A DNA stretch of 64,000 nucleotides from contig NC_089239.1 of assembly GCF_963924675.1 (NCBI RefSeq), positions 34,991,818 through 35,055,817 of the forward strand, written 5' to 3'. The notes beneath the pieces are model-generated. The model ran no database searches. It was not told the origin of the DNA and saw only the letters and a program-made list of their open reading frames with translations. The DNA comes from Phocoena phocoena. Taxonomy: Eukaryota; Chordata; Mammalia; Artiodactyla; Phocoenidae. Position numbers and translations under genes: made by a program. This document shows positions 1 to 10,842 of this stretch, in pieces. The stretch's first letter is position 1. Each line of letters starts with the position of its first letter.

Positions 1-2234
1 AGGTCGCTTGGGGTGAACACAAAAGGCTTCATTTTGCAAAGATCCATTACAAAGGCTGCTACAGCAAAATATTAAAGCAAACCAATGAAGGAGCAGGCGG
101 GTATTAAGTAGGTATTTTAGAAAGAGTTGAATTTTTTTTGGAGGGGAGGGGACATTGGCTTTTGCTGACAATTGAAAAGAAAGCTATCCAAATGCGGTTT
201 TATAATCGTTGAACTTATGCGTTTATCTTTAATTAGGCCCAACACAGAAACAAACTAGATGATCACAGTGGGTTGGTGGATTTCCCTGTTAGCTTTCCAG
301 GCTGGTTAAATATAGGTAGTTACTGTAATTACATATTTACTATGCCAGTTTTGCAGCTTTCTGAGTGACAAAAATTCAGCCCCCTGTCACGAGTTGGAGA
401 TGTTAAACTGTCCTAAACATTGGCAGTGCTGTGATAGATGAACACAAGTAGCAAGCAATTCATACATTGTCACACGAGGCTCATTTAGGCTGCTGTAAAT
501 GAGTGGTTTGTAGGAGGGAAACCAACGTGGTGAAAGTGAGAGGTGTGAAGCCGCCTGGTGACAGTCTCAGTCTGTGTTGTGACGCTGCTTTATTAGTGTC
601 TCATGAGATCTGGAGCGGTTTCTGCCTTGCTTTTGTGTGTGCGTTCATCACTTCACTGTGTGAGCTGGCCCAAGAGCAGTGCACGATCCTGCTTTTGCAT
701 CGCATTTGTTCTGAAAACATGGATTAGTCAAGAGCGCTACAAATAGGACTTGTCGGAGCAGAACCAGAGAGACTTTTTTGCCAAATCAAAGATCCATTCC
801 TTCACAAAAGATAGACTTGTATTTGTGGTTAATGATTCGTCTCAAGATCTGACGAGTATCCTTCAAATATACAATTGATTTTAAACGAGGGCCATTGAAT
901 GATACCTCTCCACACTGTGTCCTTTGCAAAATCTGTGCCTGTGGTCTGTACAACTTATCTAAAAACTATACTTCAGTATTCAAGTTGCTCTATTTTTTTC
1001 AAGCAGAATTAGTTTTCAGAAGTATTTTTGTTCGTTTCTTATTGGGAAAGACCTTACTAGCCTCTTCAAGCAAGAAAATTACCCCCAAAGCTTGCAAGAT
1101 TTATAATGCTTAGGGGGAAAAAAAAAAAAAAAAGGCAATTCAAAACCTAATGGGACATTTTAGGCCTCATTTACATCTCTAACCTGACCCATTTTCTGTA
1201 AACCGTTTTCGCTGGTGATTTACATACTAAAAGCTAGTTAGTTATCCATCCTAACCAAAAAGTTGATGAGATTACTAATACCGCAGTGAAGTTACCATTA
1301 CCCTGAGAGCTAAATATGCCCATTTCCAGACTTGACTATTGAGTCATTTATTTAGCTATAATCTCCATTGCAGGCTGGCATCCAGATCCTGAGAGGATGA
1401 CGTGAAAGCTCAAATATAGCATTTTGTCACACGTACTTTATTAGCAGGAGTCTTTCCAGGAGCACATACTTTGGAAATAAAGCATATTAAGGTGCTCTGG
1501 GTATGTACACACACGTATCTACCCAGGAAAATAAATAATGCAATGAAGTACATTCTAAAACAAGTTCCAATATCATATATTTTTTTGAATCCCATAATGC
1601 TTTGCATATGTTCAGAGCTTAAAATTGTATTGATGTAGTTTTCATTTTTTTTAATAATTTTAAGTTCCTGAGATTTGGGGAAAAAACGACTGCAAGGGGG
1701 AGCTGAAGTGCATAGTTGCAGAGAGAGATCCTTCTCACTGTCTTCAGGAATATATATATTTTTTCATGATGAAAAATATATATCCATAAATGCATATATT
1801 TAGTTTATAAATATATTTTAGATCTATATATATTATGTTTATATTACATACACACTTGTCTTTTTATTAAAACATCTTTCTATTTTATATATTTGTATTT
1901 TAGTATATGTTATATATTTTATTCTGTTATCTGTATTTTGCTGACTGTTACTTGATAACTTACTATCACAAAGCACTGAGTTTAATAATAACTGGACTCA
2001 TGTTTATAATATAAGCATCTATGAAACATGAACTGCCGGTAGATCTTTAATCTAGTTGGACACCAGTTGCGCACATGTTCAAAGTCACACTTCAGGACCT
2101 TCAAGACTGTCCTGGGGGGTAATACGCCTGCATGCTAGTTTGAATCCCTCTCTAAGCGGCATATGCCAAATCCTACCAGAATCCAGAGGTTGAGAGTACA
2201 TAATCCATCTGCGTGGCTCTTTGCTCAAGGAATT
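1..2234. other. Unassigned non-coding DNA
   Basis: No gene or recognised repeat family is visible. The stretch is AT-rich, has an A-run near 1117-1134, and contains an extremely AT-rich segment (listed separately at 1741-1925). Open frames here are at most about 80 codons and show no splice or Kozak context that would support them. Confidence 0.5.
1741..1925. repeat. AT-rich low-complexity segment with a palindrome
   Basis: Runs of TA and T/A tracts dominate. At 1747-1784 a near-perfect palindrome (TATATATTTTTTCAT, one G, ATGAAAAATATATA) could extrude as a cruciform. It is low-complexity DNA; no transposon ends are seen around it. Confidence 0.7.
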
Positions 2235-2382
2235 CTGTTTTGTTTTGTTTGGGGTTTTTTTGTTTTTCTTTTTGGCTGCACTGGGGGCTTGTGGGATCTT
2301 AGTTCTCCAACCAGGGATCGAACCCAAGCCCTCAGCAGTGAAAGCACGGGGGTCCTAACCACTGGACCGCCGGGGAATTTCC
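2235..2382 (-). mobile_element. tRNA-derived SINE, CHR type, minus strand
   Basis: Read on the minus strand it begins with the CCCGGCGGTCCAGTGG-like tRNA-derived head, carries a B-box-like GGTTCGATCCC segment, and ends in an A-rich tail seen here as T-rich DNA at 2236-2276. A 7 bp direct repeat AGGAATT flanks it (2228-2234 and 2383-2389). Divergence from the other copies suggests an older subfamily. Such SINEs are mobilised by L1 proteins. Confidence 0.85.
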
Positions 2383-2859
2383 AGGAATTTTTAAACAGAT
2401 TGCCTTGTGAGTCCCTTGGTAAGCTCTGGTCCTTTGGGGCAGTGTTCAACCCAATTTTAGTTTGTTCGGCGTCTCTTGCAAACCTTCCTGCCTAGCTTAG
2501 TGTAGCATTTCGTTGCCATCAGGGCAAGTCTGGTACCAAAGAAGGTCACAAACTTCACCCCTGCCGGTGACCGTGGAGCCCAGAGTCTGAGGCTGGGCCA
2601 CCTGAGACAGCTGCAGGGCCTTGCCCTCCCTGGACAAAGGTGACTCTATTTTGTTCCTATGTAGTTTTAGTTTACTCAGAAATGGGTTTCAGATTGTGTT
2701 TGTTTTCAGAAATCCTGTTTGCTGCTGTATCCTTCCTGTTCGTAGAGGCTCTACTAGAGGCTGTACAATCGATTCTAAGCAGAGAAAGCCGTCCTTGGCA
2801 AATGTAATTACTAAAACCTCATCTGCAAAGTGAACTGCCACCCATCAAACCTCGTTATC

Positions 2860-3300
2860 TTATGACACTTAAGGGTCGTGACTTTGTTCCCTGTTCTGAG
2901 GGTGCCAGGTCTGCTTGGCATTGCCGCCACTGTCTCCAGGGCTGTTGCCACCATCACGGTTGCGGCTGCTGCTAAGCTCCGTCTTGAGGAAGGCCGCTTG
3001 AAGGGTTTGACGTCCCCGCTCTGTTGAGCGGTCTGAAAACTTAGGTCGTGCTGGCCCCACACTCTGCCCGTCGGTCTTCCGAAGAGCGCGTGGCAGCTGA
3101 CTGTTGAGTCTTCTACTCGGCTCCTCGGAATATCTTTGGAGAATGTCTCTAGTGCTGGAACCGAATGGCAGTACTCGATGAATACTGTATTTTCTATGAA
3201 AACACTTTCCCTTGTCAAAGTTTCCCAAGTACACGCTGGTAAATGGTAGACACCATCTCCAGATGTATTATTAGATGCTAGCATCAGGCCACACAGCAAA
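2860..3300. other. CpG-rich unassigned island
   Basis: About 18-20 CpG dinucleotides fall in about 350 bases (roughly 2875-3240), which is unusual against the CpG-poor surroundings. The minus strand holds an open frame of 162 codons (2811-3299) and a second of 121 codons (2869-3234), but neither has a recognisable domain or splice boundaries that I can defend. It matches no repeat family I recognise. It may be an orphan CpG island, an old GC-rich retrocopy or an unassigned LTR. Confidence 0.4.
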
Positions 3301-3479
3301 GCATTTCTTTTTTATCATCTGGGCGTTCTTGTGTTTGATCTGTGAAGATAGTATCATTTAAACACCGCAGTTCCTATACGCTCATTTCAAAGATATCTGA
3401 TGATGATCTTAAACTATTATGTCCCTCTTAATATTTCCCAGAAATTAAATGTATTTTAAGATTCCATGTCTACCAATGT

Positions 3480-4120
3480 CTTTTCAATCATTTATTCTAG
3501 AAATGTTGAGTGAATATTTACCATTTTATAGTTACAACTGAAACAACCATGATCCCCCACCTCATGAATCTTGGAGTCCGGGGGAGGGAAGTTACACCAA
3601 CAAAAGGACCACAATATAATGCCGGGTTATGTTAATTTAGAAGAAACTGGGGACTTCCCTGGTGGTCCAGTGGCTAAGACTTCGTGCTCCCAGTGCACGG
3701 GGTCCGGGTTTGATCCCTGGTCAGGGAACTGGATCCCACACGCTGCAACCCAGAGTTCGCATACTGCAACTAAGAGCCGGTACAGCCAAATAAATAAACA
3801 AACAAACAAATAAATAGAAGAAAAGGAACAGAGGACTGTAATATTCAGTAGTGGAGAGAAGGCTGGTATTTAGATAGGGTGGTCAGGAAGGCTAGCTAGC
3901 AGAGGACGTTCAGATCAGGACTGAAAGGGGATATGGAGCCCGCTATGTGAAAATTAATGGGAAGAGCATGCCAGGCAGAAGGTGCCTATACAAGGCTCCT
4001 GATGCAGTAAAGAGAACAGTGTAGCCACAAGCTGGAAGAAGGCTATTCCGGTTGGAGTGTGATGGTGTGTGTTAGGGAGATACACACAAATGAGATCGGA
4101 GAGGTGGACGAGGAGAGAGA
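3480..4120 (+). repeat. Ancient mammalian interspersed repeat, family not assigned
   Basis: The text around 3860-4110 (TAGATAGGGTGGTCAGGAAG, later GGGAAGAGCATGCCAGGCAG) follows a very common old mammalian repeat that also appears at 7620-8960. It is interrupted by the SINE at 3647-3814. Family assignment would need a RepeatMasker run; the recognition is from memory of the consensus. Confidence 0.45.
3647..3814 (+). mobile_element. tRNA-derived SINE, CHR type, plus strand
   Basis: It starts GGGGACTTCCCTGGTGGTCC, has A-box-like TGGTCCAGTGGCTA and B-box-like GGTTTGATCCC, and ends in an AAATAAATAAAC-type tail. A perfect 9 bp target-site duplication TAGAAGAAA lies at 3638-3646 and 3815-3823. It inserted into the older repeat that surrounds it. 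Confidence 0.92.
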
Positions 4121-4952
4121 CCGTGACCATGGTACCAAACGTTGGGCACCATTACCACTCTGTGAACTGAACCTACACTCCCAACTATGGCCTTGCCCCC
4201 CGCCCCCATCATTGGTAGCACGTCCCCCTGAGTAAGCTTGTGGCGTATGGGAAAACAGAAAAGAACTTACATTTTCAGAGGAGAGGCGGCTCCCAAGAGA
4301 AGGGGATGGGAAGCGTCTGCCCTAAATTAGTCCGGGTTCTTTTGTAAACTCACTAATCAAATAAGTTATTCCACCTTCCGTGTGGCAGAGGAATGAGGGG
4401 CAGAAGTTGCTTGATTCTTACCCTGATGTAGTGCCCACAACAGTTCTGTCGTCTCTCTTACTCTTCTGGAAGTAATATAGTCTATCATTGTACAAAGGAA
4501 AGTTCTCTTTTTCCCCATAAAGTTGAAATTTTTTCCATTTGCTCTCAGAATCCATGATGTGTGTTACTGTAAAGTGAACACGCTAGATATACCCCAATAC
4601 ACGGTCATACTATACTTGAATGTTGTGTTGTTTGAATATCCTAAGAAAATTAAACCCAGTGCCGAGAAGACCAGGGCCAGAGTTTTGGTGGATCCACTAC
4701 TAACTATAGTCAGCCTGCCAGATACGTCTTCAGGATTTTATTTGTATCTTTAGTGAATGTTATATATCTACACATGCATAGTTATATCACATTCATCTAG
4801 TTATTCCTCTTTTCCAGAGAAAAAAGCTCATGTAATTATAAATGTTTATGTGTAACAATTACCAACAGAAATGGAGTTTATGTATGTGAACTGTTCGTGT
4901 ACAGTCATAGTGGCTTGTGGGTCCCTGTGTAAGGAATGCCTTCTCTCTGCAG
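4121..4952. other. Unassigned DNA
   Basis: No gene or recognised repeat. The final part, 4933-4952, is a pyrimidine-rich tract ending in CTCTCTGCAG that could act as a 3' splice site for the segment that follows. Confidence 0.4.
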
Positions 4953-5112
4953 GCCAAGAGCTGTTTCCTAAGAAGAGGTGCTTCCCGGGAAGGCAAGGTG
5001 GCCACCGTTCTCCGCAGGGCAGAGCCAGGGGGCCCAGGCCCAGTGCGCTGACTCTGCTGGCAGCTGGCCTACGTGGAGGTCCAGAACGATCCCCTGGGAA
5101 GACACAGATGTG
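4953..5112 (+). other. Exon-like GC-rich segment with both splice signals
   Basis: A 160-base GC-rich block sits in AT-rich DNA. Just before it is a polypyrimidine tract and AG (TGCCTTCTCTCTGCAG, ending at 4952); just after it is a near-consensus donor, ATGTG followed by GTGAGTAC from 5113. One frame (codons starting at 4955) is open through the whole block; the other two close inside it (TAA in one, TGA in the other). The translated frame is rich in Arg, Gly and Pro and resembles no protein I know. The length is not a multiple of three. It could be an exon of a lncRNA, an alternative or 5' exon of a gene outside the window, or a chance pairing of motifs. Confidence 0.4.
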
Positions 5113-7619
5113 GTGAGTACCCATGCGAGGCCAGGCGCTTTGATAGCCCTGTCTTCGGGAGAAACTTGTTTTCTGATTTTCTAGTCAATCCCGTCATCCT
5201 TTCATACATAACTTTCTAACAAACTGTCAAACATCTTCCTTTTCTTCGTACACTTTTTTCTGCACCCTGCCTATAGCCATAGTATTTCAGAAGAGAAATG
5301 ACATCTCACCTCCTCTTTGCGCACGAGTGTGCAGTGTTGCAAATGCCAACTCACAAGAAGAAAGAAAGGAGGGAAGGAAGAAAGGGAGGAGGGAGGAGAC
5401 AAGGATGGAAGGAGAGAGGAGAAATAATCAGACTACTGTGTAAGTCTGTAACTCCACCGTCATAGTTCTTTTAGCATCGGTTAGAATAGCTGTTATCAAG
5501 TGTCCGGCTGCCAGGAGCCTTTGAAATCCAGTAATTATTTATGAGAATTTTATATAGAAGAGGCAGAAAACATAAAATAGCTCTGGTTCATAAAACAAGA
5601 AAGATAAATGTTACCAGACCAAAAAAAAAAAAAAAACTGTAACAAATGTGTAATGAACTCTGTGAATGAAAATCTGTCCTATGCCTGTGCGGTTGTAAAA
5701 TGGAAATCAAGGGTATTTGCTTTGTCAACGAGCAGGTCCTGCCCCTCTACATAAAAGCAAGTCTATTCCCGAAGATATGACACAGAAATATAATTTTTAT
5801 TGTTAGAATTTGGGGGGGCATGCTGATTGTAAATATATTGTAAAGTAAACCTAAGTCTGCAATTTTCTTTTTCTTTTTTTTTTTTTTGAACCATGGTCAC
5901 TTAAAGTTTTTTGAACTTTTCTAAGTTCCTCTGAACGTGAATTACAAAAAGTATAAAAGCATAAAAAATTACTATTTGCTGCACTGTATACCCTCTGAGT
6001 ACTTGACTATTTAAAGGTCTCTGACTGTATTTAGAGAGAATAATACTAGAATGTGATGCAGGCAAAGATTGAAAGCAGGAATTGTGTAGAACGTCTAAAT
6101 GTCACAGGTGTTATTGGAATGCAAATCGACTTTTCTGTGTGTTTTATAGGTGTTATATATAGCTAGCACTTGACACCATACTTTTACACTTTATTTTCTG
6201 ACTTTTTCACCTATTACCTTTTTCCAAATTACTAGAAACCAAAAATAACCTCCTGAAATTAAGAGCATGGGTGCTTTGGCAAATAAAGGAAGTGCGGGTT
6301 TTCTGCTGTCGTTAAGATATATGCTTATATCTTAATGAAATACATCATTTCTAAATGAACTGAGCTAACTACTCACTGTCAGCAATCTTCCTGAGATGGG
6401 ATTTCTGCCTATCAACATAGGATACATGTGACTTTGCAGATAAGTAATTTGGGCAATCTAATTATTTGAAAAAAGGAGGAGAAAATGAGTAATAAAATTA
6501 TTATGGGGAAATTAGATTTCAATAAAAGCAGAGTTCAAGATTAGAAAACACATGTAATTAATGAGACGATTCCTTTTATTTGGCATTTGAACCACAAAAT
6601 CGAAGTCTTCACATTTTTTCATTGACAAAACTCCAGTTTTTCAGAAATTAAGTAACATTAAGGAAGAATTTCCTTTCAGAGCAAAGAGAGATGGTACATT
6701 TTTAGTTAAACACATTATATAAAAATGTAATGAAAAGAAAACCTGTCACTTACGTCCTTCTGCACACTTTTAAGGCAAACTGTTCATCATTGGGCTGCTA
6801 ATTAACATGTAGGAGGAGTGCTGTATTGAAGTAGCATCCTCATTCACTAACTGGATGTTGCATTAATGGGTATAAAAACATGACATAGCAAGGATACCAC
6901 TGAAAGCCTTCAAAACTCTGAATATCCAAACCACTTTCTGTCTGATATCGTCACCGTCTCATTAGTAACCAAATGTGTGTTTTATAAGTACTGTTAAGCC
7001 ATAAATACAATGGGTTCTCTTCTTTAGGAGAGCATTTTTGGAGCTAGTTACTTGAGTAATATTCACTGCAAACACTTTCAGAGTCATTCTGCAGAAATAA
7101 AACAACTCTTGAAGGAACACAGCTGCTTTCTTACGAGGAACAGAAATGTTTTAAAAAGAAAAGAGCATCTGTTCCTTTTCCCCTCCAATGATTTTATTGT
7201 CCTCTGGATCGTGGGAATTTGCCATGGGTAAGAAGAGAGGTAGCAATTCAGGATCACTTTGCCCATCTGGGAACTTGAGCATCCCGTTCAGAATGTGACC
7301 TGACTTATTCAGATGACACCAGTTTCTCAGATTCTTCTATTGTCATTTAAATTTCTGTTCATGTTTTGACAACCCTTCTTTAGTAGAAAGCACAGGAAAC
7401 ACCACGCTGCACCTCTTGAATCTCCATTCTTAAGCTAGGATGCTTTATTCTAGAGCTAATGTTTCCATAACACGTGGTGTCACAAAGGAGAATGAAAGTC
7501 TCACTTTGGATATGCCTCTGTAATAATTCTCAGTTATAGACTGTAATTAATCTGAATAATGGCAACAAAAGAAACACATGAGAGAAGTAATTTTAGTCTT
7601 TAGTTAAGGAAGCTTAATG
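5113..7619. other. Unassigned AT-rich DNA
   Basis: No gene and no recognised transposon. It includes a purine microsatellite at 5355-5425, an A-run at 5622-5636 and a T-run near 5875-5887. The part around 6780-6860 (GGGCTGCTAATTAACATG) has homeodomain-type AT motifs but nothing decisive. Confidence 0.45.
5355..5425 (+). repeat. Purine-rich (GGAA/GAAA) microsatellite
   Basis: An uninterrupted A/G tract of about 55 bases made of GAAA, GGAA and GGAG units, followed by a second short purine run. Simple sequence, capable of triplex or slippage; no gene role can be read from it. Confidence 0.85.
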
Positions 7620-10340
7620 AAAGCAGCATTCTTCCACTTAACAAATATTTATGTGCCAGGAACTTGGTTGCTAGGTGCTGAGGAACATGAAACTTACATC
7701 TACGCTGTGCTCTCATTACAAGTTGTTCTGATCGATGTAAAAAGTAAAGCACACAGTCTTACCTGGATTTTGCAATAGGCTAATCTGCCCTTGTCATAGG
7801 GGAAGGAGGGGCACATAGGGAATCCAGTATTTGAGCAGACTTGAAGCTTGGGGAAAGGAGTGGGCCGTGGAAAGAACACAAAGTTCTTAAGGTGGGGAGC
7901 TGCTTGGCACACTTGTTGACCTGAGAGGGGCCCAGTGAAGAGCAGAGAGTAGGTAGAGATCGCCCTGGAGCAGTGCGTGAAGGACAGGTCGTCCAGGGCC
8001 TCACAGACCCCATTAAAGAAATTTGATCATTATTCTAAGTGCAATGAGAAACCATTGGGGATTTTTAGGCAAAGGAGTGATGAGGTCAGATTTCTATTAA
8101 AAATCATCACTCTGATAAATGTGCGAAGAACGAAACAGACATGGAGAGGAGAGGCTATGGGAAGACCAGTTTGGAAAATGTTACACCAGTTCAGGGAGGG
8201 GAAGCGGGTGACGTCGTAGGGGTCCCCTGGGGAGACGGAGACCAGTCCGTGGTGGTCATGGCTGGTTAAGAAGGAGAATGGACCAGATGGGTTAGAGGTC
8301 AGAGGGCCAAAATGACTCTCATGTTTCTGGCTGGAGAGACAAGGTGGTGTTTCTGATTCTTATGTTCAGTTTGAAGTGGCTACAACGTATCTAAAAGGGG
8401 TGGATCCCAAAGAAAGCTCTGTATATAGTTCTGAAGCTCAGGAATCTGGACCAAAGGTCTGAATTTGGAGTCATTGGCTTTCAAATGGTAATTGAAGTCT
8501 TGATAGAGGATGAGGTTGCTTGGAGAGAGCACACAGGGAGATAAAGAGGAAAGTCCTAGGCGGAAAGAATCTAAAGGACTCTGAACTTCAGCCGTTGGAC
8601 GCAGGGGGGGCAGTTGGGAAGGAGACTGTTGAGGAAGAGACAGAGAAGGAGGTGGGGACGAGCAGCGCGAAGCGTCATGGACGCCAAGGCGAGGAGAGAG
8701 TGTTTCCACACAGTGCCGGAAGGTCAGCGGAATGAAGAGTACGGAGCATCCCCTTGAGTGAAACACCAAGAACATCACTGGTAGCCTTTGCACCAGAGTT
8801 TTGATAGAGGAGTGGGGCAAAATCCAGATGAAAGAAGGTTGTTCCGTGAATGACAGAGGAAGAAAACGGAGCGACAAATGCAGACAACTCTTTGCAGATT
8901 TGGCTGTGAAATTGAGGAGATGAATAGGAATGCATGAAGGGAAAGATGGGAAATAAGCAGAGGTTTGTTTTGTTTGTTTTTTTTTGCTTTAGTGATAGTA
9001 CAGAATTCCTGAAAAAATAGGCACGGATGGGATCCAGCAATCCGGTGTAGAAAAAGGTATTTTTTTCTTGAATAAAGACATTTTAATTAATGTCTCAATA
9101 ATGAAATTCATGTTTTGATTTAACTCACATCTTCATCTTTTTTGCTGAGAAAATTTCCAAGTTAGCTTGAAGCCTCGTCGTGTGTTAGGATCTTCCTCAG
9201 TGGTTTCCATCCTTGTCTACATAGGACAGTCACCTGGGAAGCTGTATAAAATACAAATGCCTGGTTTCCATTCCTAGAGGTACTGATTTAACTGGACCGG
9301 GTTTTATCCAGAGTATTGGGGGCTTTAAAAGCTCCCGAGTGATACTGAAGGGCAGCCGAGGGAGAGCAGTACTGATGTAAGGGATTATTTTGTGCGACTA
9401 CTAAGCATATTCAAGACGTTTTAAACATTCAAACTTATTATATTAGGAAATGGTTTTACAAAGGAAAAGGAATGTCTCTGCTAGTGTATCAGGAGAAGAA
9501 GAGGGAAGGGCGGATACATGTACTAAGAGGCTCTGTTGGTTCAGTGGCAGGAGTTTGAAGTATTTGCTACACCGGGGAGGATGGTGTTGAGAGTACATTG
9601 AGCAAACACAGCCATGGGGACGAAGCAAGTAAACAGTGTTGGAAATAATCATTGCATTGAATGGAAAAGAATAACAGCTAGAGAAATTCAGTGAGATTGC
9701 CCAGCGTTGCTGAGAGCTTATTAAGGTTGATGACTATGAATGTTCAGAGGACTGCATGATTTTCTCCAGAAGCTTCCCAGCAGGAAAACTCACATATGGT
9801 ATTAATCCAGGATGAAATTTTCCAAATAGTATGTAATGAACAAAAGAGCCTGAGAATGCAAGAGGGTGGTAAGGGAATGATGCATGTGTGGGGCTGTGGA
9901 TAGTAACCAGGATGGGAAACCATAGTCCTGATGCAGTCAAATAATAGATTTAGTGAGAGGAACTGAGCAAACAGGGTAGGTAGAGAGAGGCTGGAGGTGA
10001 GACAGGAGAAGGTCTGATTTAACGTTTCAAAGTAGAGCTTCAGGAAGGGATGTTCTGTTCTGTGACTCTGAGAGTGGTGGATGAGATGGAGTGAAGGAAA
10101 CGGTCACTGAAAATGTGAGTATCAGGAAACAGGGGCCTGACCATGCTGTCCTGTGCTGGCAGCGGTAGGCTGGGAAGAGCCGGCGGACAAGATCTTATAA
10201 TAGTGAAGAGCCATATCCAGAGGTTTAGCAGCTGACAGCGAACAGTAGAGGTTAAGAGAGGCATCGCTAGGTAGCATGGACTCAAAGAGTAGTTTTTCCC
10301 ACACGAGGATAGAAAGGGTGATGTCCTGGAGTTGTGTGGA
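7620..10340 (+). repeat. Long ancient interspersed repeat, family not assigned
   Basis: The segment from ACAAATATTTATGTGCCAGG (7641) through ATTCTAAGTGCAATGAGAAA (8031) and GAGTGATGAGGTCAGATTTC (8072) follows the same very common ancient mammalian repeat as 3480-4120, in plus orientation. The part up to about 8960 is the better supported; continuation to 10340 is suggested by the same purine-rich style only. A MER5A lies inside. The open frames on either strand here are by-products of the biased composition. Confidence 0.4.
9198..9376 (+). mobile_element. MER5A-like hAT-Charlie remnant
   Basis: The order CAGTGGTTTCCATCCTTG, GGACAGTCACCTGGGAAGCT, ATACAAATGCCTGGTTTCCA and the closing AGCTCCCGAGTGATACTGA is that of a MER5A-type non-autonomous hAT element in plus orientation, diverged as expected of a eutherian-age copy. 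Confidence 0.75.
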
Positions 10341-10370
10341 ACAGAGTACTACTCTTCCATAAATAGCACC

Positions 10371-10425
10371 GTCCTCTCCTTGCTTCATATATGTTCATAT
10401 ATGTCCTCTCCTTGCTTCATATATG
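10371..10425 (+). repeat. 32 bp tandem duplication (1.7 copies)
   Basis: The 32-base unit 10371-10402, beginning GTCCTCTCCTTGCTTCATAT, is repeated for 23 bases at 10403-10425 without mismatch. It is a recent local duplication. Confidence 0.95.
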
Positions 10426-10599
10426 TGTTGCATGGTTGGAGTGGAAATAGTCAGTCTTGTGTCCAACTAGCTGGCCCATCAGTCCCATAGTGAGGCCTCA
10501 ATATGTTGTGAGAGTCGAGTCCTTCGTTAGCTCCCTGGGCCAGGAATATTCAAAGTCTTAGAAGATTGGCACGAGAGTCTTCTGGCTCAGCGATCTGAG

Positions 10600-10842
10600 G
10601 GCAGTGGCTTTGAAATGTGGCTATAGTGGCTCTACCACTGGCTGGTGATTGTGGGTGTGAATTAACGTCTCTGCGCTTCACGCTCCCTCATCTGTGAAAT
10701 GGGAATAAAAATAATAAGTTTCAGTGTGGGATTGTGAAGATCAATGGAAGTAATGTACGTAGAACCAGCTGGCGTTACCTGTCACATATGAAGTATTTAG
10801 TGAGTAGAAGCCACTCACATTATTGTTGTTGTTGTTATTTTA
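10600..10842 (+). mobile_element. MIR SINE, plus strand
   Basis: The MIR core and tail are recognisable: CTACCACTGGCTGGTGATTG, CTCATCTGTGAAATGGGAAT, and a tail resembling AGTATTTAGTGAGTAG. It ends in a GTT microsatellite. MIRs are old tRNA-derived SINEs shared by all mammals. Confidence 0.85.

Noticed and set aside
8380..9040. 165- and 121-codon minus frames rich in Ser, Pro and Leu
   Set aside because: They overlap each other in different frames and sit on a purine-rich ancient repeat whose complement has few stops.
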